Source: Sphaerospermopsis sp. SIO1G1 (GTDB lineage: Bacteria; Cyanobacteriota; Cyanobacteriia; Cyanobacteriales; Nostocaceae). Taken from it: 64,000 nucleotides of DNA. A program made the position numbers and the translations under genes. The DNA is taken from contig JAAHFX010000004.1 of the NCBI GenBank assembly GCA_010672785.1, positions 150,383-214,382 on the forward strand, given 5' to 3'. Every line of letters starts with the position of its first letter. Within the stretch, counting starts at the first letter, position 1. Positions 28,316-36,688 of this stretch are shown piece by piece. The notes beneath the pieces were generated by a model that had not been told where the DNA came from, did no database searches, and worked only from the letters and a program-made list of their open reading frames with translations.

Positions 28316-29482
28316 ATGTCAACTAAACAAAATCAAGTTAATATTCAGAATAGACCGAATTTTTACTTGCAAACTATGACATCAGCAACAAGTACAAAAC
28401 CTCAAACAATGGAAATGACCAAACGGGGATTACCAGTAACAATTATTACAGGATTCCTAGGAAGTGGCAAAACAACTTTACTAAATCATATTTTAACTAA
28501 CCAACAAGGTGTAAAAACTGCGGTTTTAGTCAACGAATTTGGCGAAATCGGTATTGATAACGAATTAATTGTATCTACTGAAGATAACATGGTGGAACTT
28601 AGCAACGGTTGTATTTGTTGCACCATTAATAATGATTTAGTTGATGCAGTGTATCAAGTTTTAGAAAGGCCAGAAAAGCTAGATTATCTAGTTGTCGAAA
28701 CCACAGGTTTAGCAGATCCTTTACCAGTTGCTATGACATTTTTGGGTTCTGAATTAAGAGATATGACTAGGTTAGATTCCATTGTAACTGTGGTAGATGC
28801 AGCAAATTATAGTTTAGATTTATTCAAATCTCAAGCTGCACTTAGTCAAATTACCTATGGTGATGTAATTCTCCTCAATAAAACAGACTTAGTTGATGAA
28901 CCTGCTTTACAAGAATTAGAGAAAAAGATTGATGACATTAAAGAAGGTTCAAGAATTATCAGAACTAAAAATTCTCAAGTTCCCCTTCCTTTAATTTTGA
29001 GTGTGGGTTTGTTTGAATCTGATAAATATTTTGATTCCGAAACAGACAACCATGAACATCATGATCATGATCATGATCACCACCATCACCACCATCATGA
29101 TCATGACCATGATCATTCTACCTGTGGACACGATCATCATGACCATGATCATCACCACCACCATTCAGATCACCTAGAAAATGATGGTTTTGTTTCCATT
29201 TCTTTCCAAAGTGATAAACCTTTCTCAATTCGTAAATTCCAATATTTCTTAGATAATCAATTATCCGCTAGTATCTTCCGTGCTAAGGGTATTATGTGGT
29301 TTGAAGAAAGTCCTAAACGTCATATTTTTCACCTTTGTGGTAAACGTTTCAGCATTGATGACGATGAATGGAAAGGTGAAAAGAAAAATCAATTAGTTTT
29401 AATTGGTCAAAATTTGGATGAGAAGATTTTACTTCAGCAATTAGAAAATTGTCTATCTCTACCGTCAGTGACTAAAAGTTAA
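28316..29482 (+). CDS. CobW/COG0523 family GTPase, probable metal chaperone
   Basis: Protein of 388 residues. The P-loop GFLGSGKTT is at 46-54. The metal-binding CxCC motif (GCICCTI) is at 99-102, and NKTD for guanine recognition follows. A histidine/aspartate-rich metal-binding stretch of about 45 residues lies at about 242-287, then the CobW C-terminal domain. This architecture fits zinc (or cobalt) metallochaperones; which metal is not clear. No ribosome site is close to the ATG at 28316, and an ATG at codon 21 is a possible alternative start. No obvious Zur box was found upstream by eye. Confidence 0.9.
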   Translation: MSTKQNQVNIQNRPNFYLQTMTSATSTKPQTMEMTKRGLPVTIITGFLGSGKTTLLNHILTNQQGVKTAVLVNEFGEIGIDNELIVSTEDNMVELSNGCICCTINNDLVDAVYQVLERPEKLDYLVVETTGLADPLPVAMTFLGSELRDMTRLDSIVTVVDAANYSLDLFKSQAALSQITYGDVILLNKTDLVDEPALQELEKKIDDIKEGSRIIRTKNSQVPLPLILSVGLFESDKYFDSETDNHEHHDHDHDHHHHHHHDHDHDHSTCGHDHHDHDHHHHHSDHLENDGFVSISFQSDKPFSIRKFQYFLDNQLSASIFRAKGIMWFEESPKRHIFHLCGKRFSIDDDEWKGEKKNQLVLIGQNLDEKILLQQLENCLSLPSVTKS

Positions 29483-29500
29483 GGTTTTGAAAAATAAATT

Positions 29501-29541
29501 AGGTAACTGGTGATTGGTGATTGGGGATTGGTGACTGGTGT
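29501..29541. repeat. Short heptamer array GGTGATT/GGTGACT
   Basis: Five or six 7-bp units of the GGTGATT type, some altered (GGGGATT), lie between the CobW-like gene and dtd. Confidence 0.75.
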
Positions 29542-29597
29542 ATTAGTCTTCCATCTCCCCATTTATTCCTAACTTCTTGATATTGTCAATTAATAAT

Positions 29598-30056
29598 ATG
29601 CGTGTAATTATTCAAAGGGTAAAATCTTCTCAAGTCACTGTAGATGGTGAAATTATTGGAAAAATCAGTCAGGGATTAAATTTGCTGGTTGGGATTGCTG
29701 AAAATGATACTGAAGCTGAATTAGATTGGATAGTGAGGAAATGTTTAGAATTAAGATTATTTCCTGATTTGGAAACTGGTAAACCTTGGCAAAAATCTGT
29801 TCAAGAAATTGATGGAGAATTATTAGTCGTTAGTCAGTTTACCTTGTATGGAGATTGTAAAAAAGGTCGTCGTCCTTCTTTTGATAAGTCTGCTGCACCC
29901 AATTTAGCAGCAGATTTATATAACAGTTTTGTTGATAAGTTAAAAGCAAGTAATTTAACTGTGGAAACAGGTAAGTTTGGGGCGATGATGTTAGTGGATA
30001 TTGAAAATGATGGGCCTGTAACCTTGATTTTGGAAAAAGAAACAGGGAAGATTTGA
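29598..30056 (+). CDS. dtd: D-aminoacyl-tRNA deacylase
   Basis: Dtd removes D-amino acids (and glycine from tRNA-Ala) from mischarged tRNA. From the ATG at 29598 (MRVIIQRV) it has 152 residues; an upstream TTG would add seven unlikely residues. The two defining motifs are [17 protein letters not shown], which carries the SQFTL active-site loop, and [10 protein letters not shown], which carries the cross-subunit Gly-cisPro. The length matches the family. It stands alone between a heptamer array and a convergent gene. Confidence 0.96.
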   Translation: MRVIIQRVKSSQVTVDGEIIGKISQGLNLLVGIAENDTEAELDWIVRKCLELRLFPDLETGKPWQKSVQEIDGELLVVSQFTLYGDCKKGRRPSFDKSAAPNLAADLYNSFVDKLKASNLTVETGKFGAMMLVDIENDGPVTLILEKETGKI

Positions 30057-30138
30057 TATTCTCTTCCCCACAAAAACTTAGCTCTTTCTATTGTTAAATA
30101 AATCTGCACAGTTTATCTGTGATTTTTACCCTAAATAA

Positions 30139-30897
30139 TTAGCGTAGGCGATATCTTCCATCATTTCCTCTCACCCAATTATTTGCATTCAGTGGGTATG
30201 GTTCATTTCGTTTAGTAATAATTGCACTGTAATTGTTTGTTGCTGTCTGTGCATTTCCCGCCGTGGGATTATTATTAAACGTAGTAATTGAGGTATTAGT
30301 ATTTGTTAACTTATTCCAATTTGTTGTGTTATTGACAACGATACTGGCATTAGTTTCAAAGCCTTCTCCTGGATCATCACTACGGTTAGATGGTCCAATA
30401 AAAAGATTACCAGGAATCCAAGAGTAGACTTGTCGGAATGAATCTAAGCCAGGAGGTGTAAATGTAGAATTACGATCATGGACAATTTTTTTAGCGAGAA
30501 TATCGTCTAACAACTGGATGATTTGAGTTCTGTCTGCTGAATTTAGATTTATACCATTGGGAGGATTTGATGAGGAAAGAAGAGAATTTATGCTGTCTCT
30601 CAAAGGCTTAATGGAGTTAGACAAAAAGCCTCTGTCAGCCATTCCATCCCATAAGGTTGTCAATTGATTGAATGGGACAATATGGTGACGGGTAACCTCA
30701 ACTGGAAACTTATTTGGATCTGTACCAGTTTGAGTTAAATCTTCATTATAACGGGGGAGAGCATTGTAAGGTGCGCCAGGTCTTGGGCCTATTAAAAGAT
30801 TAGCTTTTGTCTGAGCATTTGCATAACTCTGAAAACCAAATAAGGCAATACTGACAGTCAGTAAAATAGCAATACAAGCCTTAGTTAAAGATTTCAT
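30139..30897 (-). CDS. Secreted protein with HHIVP motif (HNH-like), function unknown
   Basis: Protein of 252 residues. Residues 1-28 are a signal peptide with a hydrophobic core and an ANA cleavage site. The mature part contains VTRHHIVPFNQLTTLWD at about 68-84. HHIVP is the start of many HNH/AHH nuclease and toxin domains. Further on, WIPGNLFIGPSNRSDDPGE gives conserved-looking Asn, Gly and Asp residues that could complete a site. I do not recognise a named family. It could be a secreted nuclease or an extracellular enzyme. There is no immunity gene beside it, so a toxin role is only a suggestion. Confidence 0.7.
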   Translation of the reverse strand: MKSLTKACIAILLTVSIALFGFQSYANAQTKANLLIGPRPGAPYNALPRYNEDLTQTGTDPNKFPVEVTRHHIVPFNQLTTLWDGMADRGFLSNSIKPLRDSINSLLSSSNPPNGINLNSADRTQIIQLLDDILAKKIVHDRNSTFTPPGLDSFRQVYSWIPGNLFIGPSNRSDDPGEGFETNASIVVNNTTNWNKLTNTNTSITTFNNNPTAGNAQTATNNYSAIITKRNEPYPLNANNWVRGNDGRYRLR

Positions 30898-31056
30898 AGA
30901 TATTTAAAATCCTTGTTATTCAAGCTGTTTACATCCTAAACTAAAAGTTTATACTTAAGTATAAGATGCGTTTAGGTATAACCTATCTTCTTAACGCTTG
31001 TCAACTAAGTTAACTGTTTAGATTTGTATACTAAAAAAATAATATAATTAAGTTAA

Positions 31057-31130
31057 ACTTACGTAAAATTAGATCTTTACACTTTAAAGGCTTTTTGCCA
31101 TGAAATATTAGGGTTTGAGATTGCTTCCTT
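31057..31130. mobile_element. Half MITE of the AGGACTTACGCA family
   Basis: ACTTACGTAAAATT is followed by the reversed core AGGGTTTGAGATTGCTTCCTTTCG. The other half is absent and the sequence passes directly into a GGTAC-type repeat, so two elements are fused. Confidence 0.55.
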
Positions 31131-31245
31131 TCGTTGCTGCGAGGTACAAATCATAATAATGAAACTCTTGTGGGGTGGGCATCTTGTGTGGGGTGGGCAT
31201 CTTGCCCGCCAACAATGTAACTCATGACACCGGGAAGTACTGTAA
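31131..31245. repeat. GGTAC-type palindromic repeat with two 18-bp units
   Basis: CGAGGTACAAATCATAATAA on the left, two TGTGGGGTGGGCATCTTG units, then CCCGCCAACAATGTAACTCA and CACCGGGAAGTACTG on the right. It is closely similar to 844-960 and to the inverse of 13352-13490. Confidence 0.85.
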
Positions 31246-31301
31246 TAAAGGACGAATTGTGTCGTGATTTTGTCCTTGAGAACTATATAAAGAAAAGATA
31301 C

Positions 31302-31532
31302 TTAAACCTGTGTTGCTGCGGTGTAATTATATCCCTTAGCGATCGCCCCAGCACGCGCCATTTCCCAACCCATACCATCCCCAATCATCATAATCACATT
31401 TTTGGGTTTAGTAGTGGTTTCAGCTATCACCTCATGCAAATTAAGAACATTGACTAAAACCACTGAAACTATGGCCAGTGCGGTAAGTAACCACCGATGT
31501 CAGCGAAAATGAGAAAGATATCTAACCACCAT
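31302..31532 (-). pseudogene. N-terminal remnant of an alkaline phosphatase
   Basis: From an ATG at 31532 the frame reads a short basic leader, an in-frame TGA at codon 11, then a hydrophobic signal-like helix. KPKNVIMMIGDGMGWEMARA follows, the metal-binding N-terminal motif of alkaline phosphatases. The sequence ends at a TAA at 31302-31304, after the motif and before any of the catalytic core. The rest of the gene is gone and a dispersed repeat follows. The IGDGMGWEMARA motif makes the identification firm. Confidence 0.82.
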
Positions 31533-31599
31533 AGGTAAATGCCTGTTATATGATGAGAGAATATTAACTTAAAGTCACAAAACTTAAAATTCATTCATC

Positions 31600-31935
31600 A
31601 TGGCAAAAATCCAATTTTCCAAAGGCATTGACGAAACAGTAGTCCCAGAAGTAAAGTTAACAAGATCCCGCAGTGGTGATAGTGGTACTGCAAAATTTAC
31701 TTTTGAAAAACCTCAAGCCTTCAGAGAAGATAGCACAGAAGAAATTACTGGGATGTATATGATTGACAAAGAAGGTGAAATTGTTACCCGTGAAGTCAAG
31801 GGTATATTTGTTAATGGTCAACCCGAAGGGATAGAAGCAACTCACATAATGAAAAGTGTGGAAGAATGGGAGCGGTTTATGCGCTTCATGGAACGTTATG
31901 CAGAAGAAAATGGTTTAGGGTTAAGTAAGTCTTAA
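31600..31935 (+). CDS. psb28: Photosystem II assembly protein Psb28
   Basis: Psb28 is a small cytoplasm-facing factor bound to photosystem II assembly intermediates and involved in chlorophyll-protein biogenesis. The protein has 111 residues, the usual length. It begins [20 protein letters not shown] and has TFEKPQAF and [22 protein letters not shown], ending in EERFM-like residues of the final helix ([20 protein letters not shown]). It is monocistronic; a phosphatase remnant lies divergently upstream and shares its promoter region. Confidence 0.97.
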   Translation: MAKIQFSKGIDETVVPEVKLTRSRSGDSGTAKFTFEKPQAFREDSTEEITGMYMIDKEGEIVTREVKGIFVNGQPEGIEATHIMKSVEEWERFMRFMERYAEENGLGLSKS

Positions 31936-32044
31936 ATTATGAGGGGTGATTGGTGATTGGTGACTGGGTTATTTATACTCAGTATTCTGCATCTCGCACT
32001 CCGCACTACATCACCCGATTTATTTAGGTTGTTAAAATAAGAAT

Positions 32045-32139
32045 AGGACTTAAGCATTTTATTTAATGAAAAGTCGGGGTTTGAGATTCCTTCCTTTCGT
32101 CTCAATGACACTATTTGAAGTATATTTTGCGTAAGTCCT
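32045..32139. mobile_element. MITE, AGGACTTACGCA family
   Basis: Ends AGGACTTAAGCATTTT and ATTTTGCGTAAGTCCT, 95 bp. The core runs in the opposite direction to that at 32745 (GGGTTTGAGATTCCTTCCTTTCG). With the copy at 32745 it flanks the Uma2 gene. Confidence 0.75.
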
Positions 32140-32173
32140 GAACAAATATCAGCAGTTTATAGGAGTGATAGTC

Positions 32174-32740
32174 ATGACAATTACAGCTGCTAAAAAAATG
32201 ACTTTTGCAGAGTTTCTAGAATTTGATGATGGTACGGATAATTTCTATGAATTGGAAAATGGGGAATTAATTATTATGCCTTCTGAGAGTGAAATAAATC
32301 AACGAATAGCCATGTTTTTAGTGGCATATTTTTTGCAGTTAGGTATTCCCTATTATCGTTTAAGAATGAAAACAGAAATAGCTGTAAATAGTCAGATGGT
32401 AGGAGTACGTGTTCCTGATTTGGTCATATTTTCAGAAGAGTTAGCTGAAGCAATGACAGATGCTAAACGTTCTCTAATTTTAATGGATATGCCACCTCCT
32501 TTGTTAGTAGTGGAAGTGGTAAGTCCAAATCAAGAAAATCGAGATTATCGTTACAAACGTTCTGAATATGCAGCGAGGGGAATTGCTGAATATTGGATTG
32601 TTGATCCCATGCAGAAAAAGGTAACGGTTTTAGAATGGGTAGAGGGTTTGTATGAAGAGAAAGTCTTTATAGAAAATGATGTGATTTCGTCACCTTTGTT
32701 TGCTGAAGTGAAGTTAACTGTGAATGAGGTTTTTCAATAA
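32174..32740 (+). CDS. Uma2-family (DUF820) endonuclease-like protein
   Basis: About 188 residues from the ATG at 32174, which has AGGAG eight bases upstream; a GTG at 32165 is less likely. Family motifs in order: MTFAEFLEFDDGTDNFYELENG, then GVRVPDLVIFS with the catalytic Asp, PPLLVVEVVSPNQENRDY, and KRSEYAARGIAEYWIVDP. Function unknown. It is bracketed by two ~92-bp MITEs (32045 and 32745) in opposite core orientation. Confidence 0.9.
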   Translation: MTITAAKKMTFAEFLEFDDGTDNFYELENGELIIMPSESEINQRIAMFLVAYFLQLGIPYYRLRMKTEIAVNSQMVGVRVPDLVIFSEELAEAMTDAKRSLILMDMPPPLLVVEVVSPNQENRDYRYKRSEYAARGIAEYWIVDPMQKKVTVLEWVEGLYEEKVFIENDVISSPLFAEVKLTVNEVFQ

Positions 32741-32744
32741 GAAC

Positions 32745-32835
32745 AGGACTTACGCAAAACCTATTCCAAATACTGTCATTGCGACGTAAGGAAGCAATCT
32801 CAAACCCTAATATTTCGTTAAAATACGTAAGTCCT
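32745..32835. mobile_element. MITE, AGGACTTACGCA family
   Basis: Ends AGGACTTACGCAAAACC and AAATACGTAAGTCCT, 91 bp. Core CTGTCATTGCGACGTAAGG and AAGCAATCTCAAACCC. Flanks show AAGAAC on both sides, a possible 6-bp target duplication. Confidence 0.75.
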
Positions 32836-32893
32836 AAAGAACTCAGGAATTATAAATTTAGGATTCGTAAGCATTCAAGACAAGAGTAATAAA

Positions 32894-32954
32894 ATCCCCG
32901 AATTCTTTTATGATTCTGTCCATAAATTTTGAATTGATCGCAGAATTCGGGGAT
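32894..32954. repeat. Inverted repeat ATCCCCGAATTCT / AGAATTCGGGGAT
   Basis: Perfect 13-bp arms lie just upstream of moaB. They are similar in plan to 26325-26389 but differ in the inner bases, so the two palindromes probably belong to one family of hairpin elements. Confidence 0.6.
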
Positions 32955-32990
32955 CTGGGTATCAACAAGTTCTCTAATCCAAAATATCAA

Positions 32991-33494
32991 ATGGTATTGC
33001 AACCACATCCAGATTCAAACACCACAACAGTAAAATGTGCAGTTATAACTGTTAGTGATACTCGCACTCCAGAAACAGATAAAAGTGGAAAAGTAATTCA
33101 GGAATTATTATTAAGTGCTAATCATCTGATTCAGGATTATCAAATTCTCAAAGATGAACCAGAGCAAATTCAAAAATATATAGAGAAATTAAGTCAAAAT
33201 CAGAATATAGATGTAATGATATTCAACGGTGGTACAGGAATTGCACCCAGAGATACCACCTATGATGCGATCGCCAACCTACTAGAAAAGACCTTACCAG
33301 GTTTCGGAGAGATATTCCGGTTTTTAAGTTATCAAGAAATTGGTTCACGAGCGATCGCTTCTCGCGCTGTAGCTGGTACTTATAAAAATAAACTTATTTT
33401 TTCTCTACCTGGTTCTAGTAATGCTGTTCGTTTAGGAATGGAAAAACTAATCCTTCCCGAAATTATTCATTTGGTAAAGCAAATTAACCAATAA
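32991..33494 (+). CDS. moaB: Molybdenum cofactor biosynthesis protein B (MoaB/MogA family)
   Basis: Probable molybdopterin adenylyltransferase activity in molybdenum cofactor synthesis, needed for enzymes such as nitrate reductase. From the ATG at 32991 (MVLQPHPDSN) it has 167 residues. A longer frame starting at 32910 runs through a hairpin repeat and is rejected. Motifs: CAVITVSDTRTPETDKSG, then MIFNGGTGIAPRDTTYDAI (the GGTG site) and IFSLPGSSNAVRLGMEKLI. No other Moco gene is nearby. Confidence 0.92.
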   Translation: MVLQPHPDSNTTTVKCAVITVSDTRTPETDKSGKVIQELLLSANHLIQDYQILKDEPEQIQKYIEKLSQNQNIDVMIFNGGTGIAPRDTTYDAIANLLEKTLPGFGEIFRFLSYQEIGSRAIASRAVAGTYKNKLIFSLPGSSNAVRLGMEKLILPEIIHLVKQINQ

Positions 33495-33720
33495 GTAGGG
33501 TTTGCAGCAAAAAGTGATCTGTGGAGAGTAGGGAGTAGGGAGTAGTTTGAGAGAGTTGGTAAGTGTGAATTTTCACCACTAATGCAAGGTTTTCAAGCCT
33601 TGATACTCTCAAATCTTGCACTTTCTCAATCTAAAATTGCCTATTATCCTTTAACAACAATGTTTTCACATTTATATGCCTGACGACACGCTACGCGGAC
33701 AGCAAGCCCTAAGTAGTCGT
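33495..33720. repeat. GCAGCAAAAAGT-type element followed by a GCTACGCGGACAGCAAG repeat
   Basis: The element opens GGGTTTGCAGCAAAAAGTGA, passes three GGGAGTA heptamers, GAGTTGGTAAG and GCAAGGTTTTCAAG, and ends in CTCAAATCTTGCACTTTCTC. After it, TGACGACACGCTACGCGGAC at 33679 onward is the inverse of a block near 45605. The gap to mraY holds nothing else recognisable. Confidence 0.7.
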
Positions 33721-33930
33721 GTAAAATAAATTTTATAATTGGGAGAGGTAACAGAGAGCAGGTATGAAATACAGCCAGTTTGATCATGACAATTTTCTCC
33801 CTGCACCCTGCACCTGCCTAGTTTATACCTTTCTTATCACCCGGTAAGGTATAAAAATATAGATCCCCAACTGCTTGAAAAAATCAGGGATCTAAAAAAG
33901 TATTTTTGAAAAACTAAAAGCTGATGGTTG

Positions 33931-35034
33931 TTAACTACTCATACCAGTTAAGCAAATGATGGCTAACATCCCAGCGATAATGTAAAAGACAAAAACCACT
34001 TGTAATTCTGACCAACCGGTTAATTCTAGGTGATGATGTAAAGGAGCCATTTTAAATAACCGCTTCCCTTTACCATCTGGCCCTTTAGTAGCTTTGTAGT
34101 AACTAACTTGTGCCATGACAGACAGAGTTTCTACAAAGAAAATTCCGCTGAGGATAAATAGTGCTACCAAACTGTTAGTTAATAAACCTACAGCAGCCAA
34201 AGCACCACCCAAAGCTAAAGAACCTGTATCACCCATAAATACACGAGCGGGGTTGCGGTTATGGGCTAAAAATCCTATACAGCTACCACTCATAGCTGCA
34301 CAGAAAATCATTAAACTTGGTGAAGTAGGTGCAATTAAAGCCCCTAAAGCAAAAATTGCGATCGCTACAGTTCCCCCAGCTAAACCATCAATACCGTCTG
34401 TTAAATTAGTAGCGTTACTTTCTGCTACCAGAACAAAACCCGCTAAAGGCCAGAAAAGTAAACCTAGAGGTAAAGAAAAACCCACCCAAGGTAAGGCTAT
34501 ATTAGTTATACTAAAGTCTGCGTTCAAAAACATCCATAGACAAAAACCAGCCGCAAAAATGATTTGCAAAGCCAGTTTCATCTTGGGAGATATACCTTTA
34601 TTTGATTTACGGCGCAAAATTTGCCAATCATCTATCCAGCCAATCAAACCATAGCTGAGTGTTAAAATAGAGACAGCAACCACATCTTCGGCAAAATTTG
34701 ACAAGATGCAAGCAACTACCACACCTACAGGGATGAAAAAAATACCGCCCATAGTGGGAGTACCAGCTTTTCTCAAATGAGCTTGTGGTCCATCTTCTCT
34801 AACTATTTGCCCTGCTTTCAGGGCTTGTAGTATTGGTACAACCCAGTAACCAGCAGCAGCAGCACCCACTGAACATAGTAAAAATGGCATAGTCAATGAG
34901 TTAATATTCCAAGATGCTCGATGAGCTATCCCATCTAATATTAATGCTGCTGTGCTTAGGGATAGGGTTAGTAACAAAGCTAACCAAATTCCAGAAATAT
35001 TCAATCCTTGATTAGGAGATAGTTTAGCATCCAC
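33931..35034 (-). CDS. mraY: Phospho-N-acetylmuramoyl-pentapeptide-transferase
   Basis: MraY makes lipid I from UDP-MurNAc-pentapeptide and undecaprenyl phosphate at the plasma membrane, starting the lipid cycle of peptidoglycan synthesis. Protein of 367 residues with about ten helices. Signatures: RKAGTPTMGGIFF, NATNLTDGIDGLAGG (the catalytic Asp-rich loop), VFMGDTGSLALGG and, near the C-terminus, FKMAPLHHHLELTGW. All are intact. It starts at a GTG at 35034; no ATG lies close. It stands apart from other cell-wall genes. Confidence 0.97.
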   Translation of the reverse strand: MDAKLSPNQGLNISGIWLALLLTLSLSTAALILDGIAHRASWNINSLTMPFLLCSVGAAAAGYWVVPILQALKAGQIVREDGPQAHLRKAGTPTMGGIFFIPVGVVVACILSNFAEDVVAVSILTLSYGLIGWIDDWQILRRKSNKGISPKMKLALQIIFAAGFCLWMFLNADFSITNIALPWVGFSLPLGLLFWPLAGFVLVAESNATNLTDGIDGLAGGTVAIAIFALGALIAPTSPSLMIFCAAMSGSCIGFLAHNRNPARVFMGDTGSLALGGALAAVGLLTNSLVALFILSGIFFVETLSVMAQVSYYKATKGPDGKGKRLFKMAPLHHHLELTGWSELQVVFVFYIIAGMLAIICLTGMSS

Positions 35035-35145
35035 AGAAATTTATTCCTTCACTCCACACTAAAAATGATATCTGAGACTGCTTATAAATTATTTATGAAT
35101 TTTTTGATAAAATATTTATAAAGACAAGTCCCAACTTACTCCAGG

Positions 35146-35382
35146 CTAATCTTCGTCTAAGCTGGTATTATCATCATCATAGTCAATATCAGCTATTCCA
35201 TCTTCTGCCCCTAGAAAATCGGAGATTTCTGTTTCAGGTTGGGAAATGTCTGATTCACTTATGTTACGTGGTATTAGTCGTCCACTACCCTCCAACCAGT
35301 CCAAAATAGAAGAATCTTGTCTAGCCGGAATAACAGTAGCTCGTCTGTTTCTAGGATACTCAGTTAGGGGGGAATTTAACAT
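35146..35382 (-). CDS. DUF3134-type small protein
   Basis: Protein of 78 residues. The N-terminal half (MLNSPLTEYPRNRRATVIPA, then SSILDWLEGSGRLIPR) resembles the small cyanobacterial DUF3134 family. The C-terminus is acidic, rich in Asp and Glu. Function unknown; it is read divergently from the fibrillin gene across a 244-bp gap. Family assignment is from motif memory. Confidence 0.7.
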   Translation of the reverse strand: MLNSPLTEYPRNRRATVIPARQDSSILDWLEGSGRLIPRNISESDISQPETEISDFLGAEDGIADIDYDDDNTSLDED

Positions 35383-35626
35383 ATCAACGAAGACAGGAGT
35401 TGGCTTATATAATTGAACATTTAAGAGTCTATCATTTGATACGGGTTATTTTAGTTAATGATTCAACTCTTTAATTGAACAATCCGAATTAAACACAAAA
35501 GTTAATTTAATAGTCAATAGCTCTACCCCTATTAGTAGGGCATATTTTGAATTAAATTACGATGTAGATAAAACATAGTTTTTTGGTTTACTCTGATTTA
35601 GGATTTTTATTTTGAGGTAGAAAGCA

Positions 35627-36211
35627 ATGGTAGCAAAGACTGCTCTCTTAGATATAGTTGCAGGTACAAATAGGGGTTTACTTGCAACTGAGACTCAAAA
35701 AAAGGCTATTCTCGCGGCGATCGCCACTTTGGAAGACTTTAACCCAACACCCCGCCCCTTAGAAGCAAGTCATTTACTCAATGGAGACTGGAGGCTAATT
35801 TATACTACTAGCAAAGCTTTACTAAATCTGGATTGCTTCCCTTTTTCCCAGCTTGGTCAAGTCTACCAATCTATTAGAGTGGAAACCAATAGTGTTTATA
35901 ACATTGCTGAAATCTATGGCTTACCGTATTTAGAAGGATTGGTCAGCGTAGCTGCAAAGTTCACACCAGTCTCTGAAAGAAGAGTTCAAGTTAACTTTAA
36001 ACGGTTTGTGATTGGGTTACAAAGATTAATCAACTATCAATATCCTGCAAAGTTTATCCAAGAAATCGAATCTGGAACAAAGTTTACAGCCTTTGACAGT
36101 CTAATTAACAATGATCAACAACAAGGGTGGTTAGATATTACCTATATAGATAATGATCTCCGCATTGGCAGAGGTAATGAGGGTAGTGTTTTTGTTCTCA
36201 GTAAATCATAA
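35627..36211 (+). CDS. PAP/fibrillin family protein
   Basis: Protein of 194 residues, a cyanobacterial relative of plastid lipid-associated proteins (plastoglobulins), which bind hydrophobic molecules at thylakoids and help under light stress. Features include TNRGLLATETQKKAILAAI, LLNGDWRLIYTTS (the lipocalin-like N-terminal strand), a central VSVAAKFTPVSERRVQVNFKR strand pair and, at the C-terminus, GWLDITYIDNDLRIGRG, the conserved closing motif. A GAGG element precedes the ATG. It is monocistronic, followed by a heptamer array. Confidence 0.9.
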   Translation: MVAKTALLDIVAGTNRGLLATETQKKAILAAIATLEDFNPTPRPLEASHLLNGDWRLIYTTSKALLNLDCFPFSQLGQVYQSIRVETNSVYNIAEIYGLPYLEGLVSVAAKFTPVSERRVQVNFKRFVIGLQRLINYQYPAKFIQEIESGTKFTAFDSLINNDQQQGWLDITYIDNDLRIGRGNEGSVFVLSKS

Positions 36212-36297
36212 ATAACATAGTATATTTGCAAGAAGTGTTTGCGAATGACGATATTCGATCCTCAAACATTTGTCAAGTGAATCTTGATATTATTTTT

Positions 36298-36372
36298 GGT
36301 GATTGGTGATTGGTGATTGGTGATTGGTGATTGGTGATTGGTGATTGGTGATTGGTGATTGGTGATTGGTGG
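36298..36372. repeat. Perfect GGTGATT heptamer array, ten units
   Basis: Ten uninterrupted GGTGATT units, the most uniform array in the window. Uniformity suggests recent expansion. Others here mix GGTGATT with GGTGACT. Confidence 0.95.
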
Positions 36373-36409
36373 ACAGAAAGTCCTAAATACAAATCATATT
36401 GAAAATCAG

Positions 36410-36504
36410 TCAGCCCTATTTAGAGGATAACAAAAGATAACATTCCTTATTGCCAGCCTTTTGCTTCAGCTATAGGTACTGAATAACTGATAAATGAAAT
36501 AACC
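36410..36504. repeat. Second copy of the repeat at 19442-19545
   Basis: CAGCCCTATTTAGAGGATAA, AACATTCCTTATTGCCAGCC, TTGCTTCAGCTATAGGTACT and GAATAACTGATAAATGAAAT follow the order seen at 19442. It lies between the heptamer array and the tRNA. Confidence 0.6.
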
Positions 36505-36596
36505 TTTTGTTGAGGAAAAACTTTTATATGCAAACCCTGGACACTAAAAATGTTCTGGCTGCAAATCCTACGAATCTTGAATTAGGTAACAAATAA

Positions 36597-36688
36597 CGGA
36601 GAGAGAGGGATTCGAACCCTCGGATGGACCTTACGATTCCATCAACAGATTAGCAATCTGCCGCTTTCGACCACTCAGCCATCTCTCC
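36597..36688 (-). tRNA. tRNA-Ser (anticodon GCU)
   Basis: Read on the minus strand it begins GGAGAGATGGCTGAGTGG and ends TCTCTCC plus discriminator G, giving a seven-pair acceptor stem. The anticodon loop TTGCTAA sits on an AGAT/ATCT stem, reading AGC/AGU codons. A long variable arm, as in all serine tRNAs, and the GGGTTCGAATCCC T-arm are present. CCA is not encoded. Confidence 0.97.

Noticed and set aside
28134..28316. 60-codon frame upstream of the CobW-like gene
   Set aside because: AT-rich with Tyr/Lys-heavy composition and no ribosome site; likely promoter region.
32910..32990. 27-codon N-terminal extension of moaB
   Set aside because: It reads through a hairpin repeat; family alignment from memory starts near the ATG at 32991.
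36298..36372. Possible CRISPR array
   Set aside because: The units are contiguous 7-mers with no spacers and no cas genes are present in the window.
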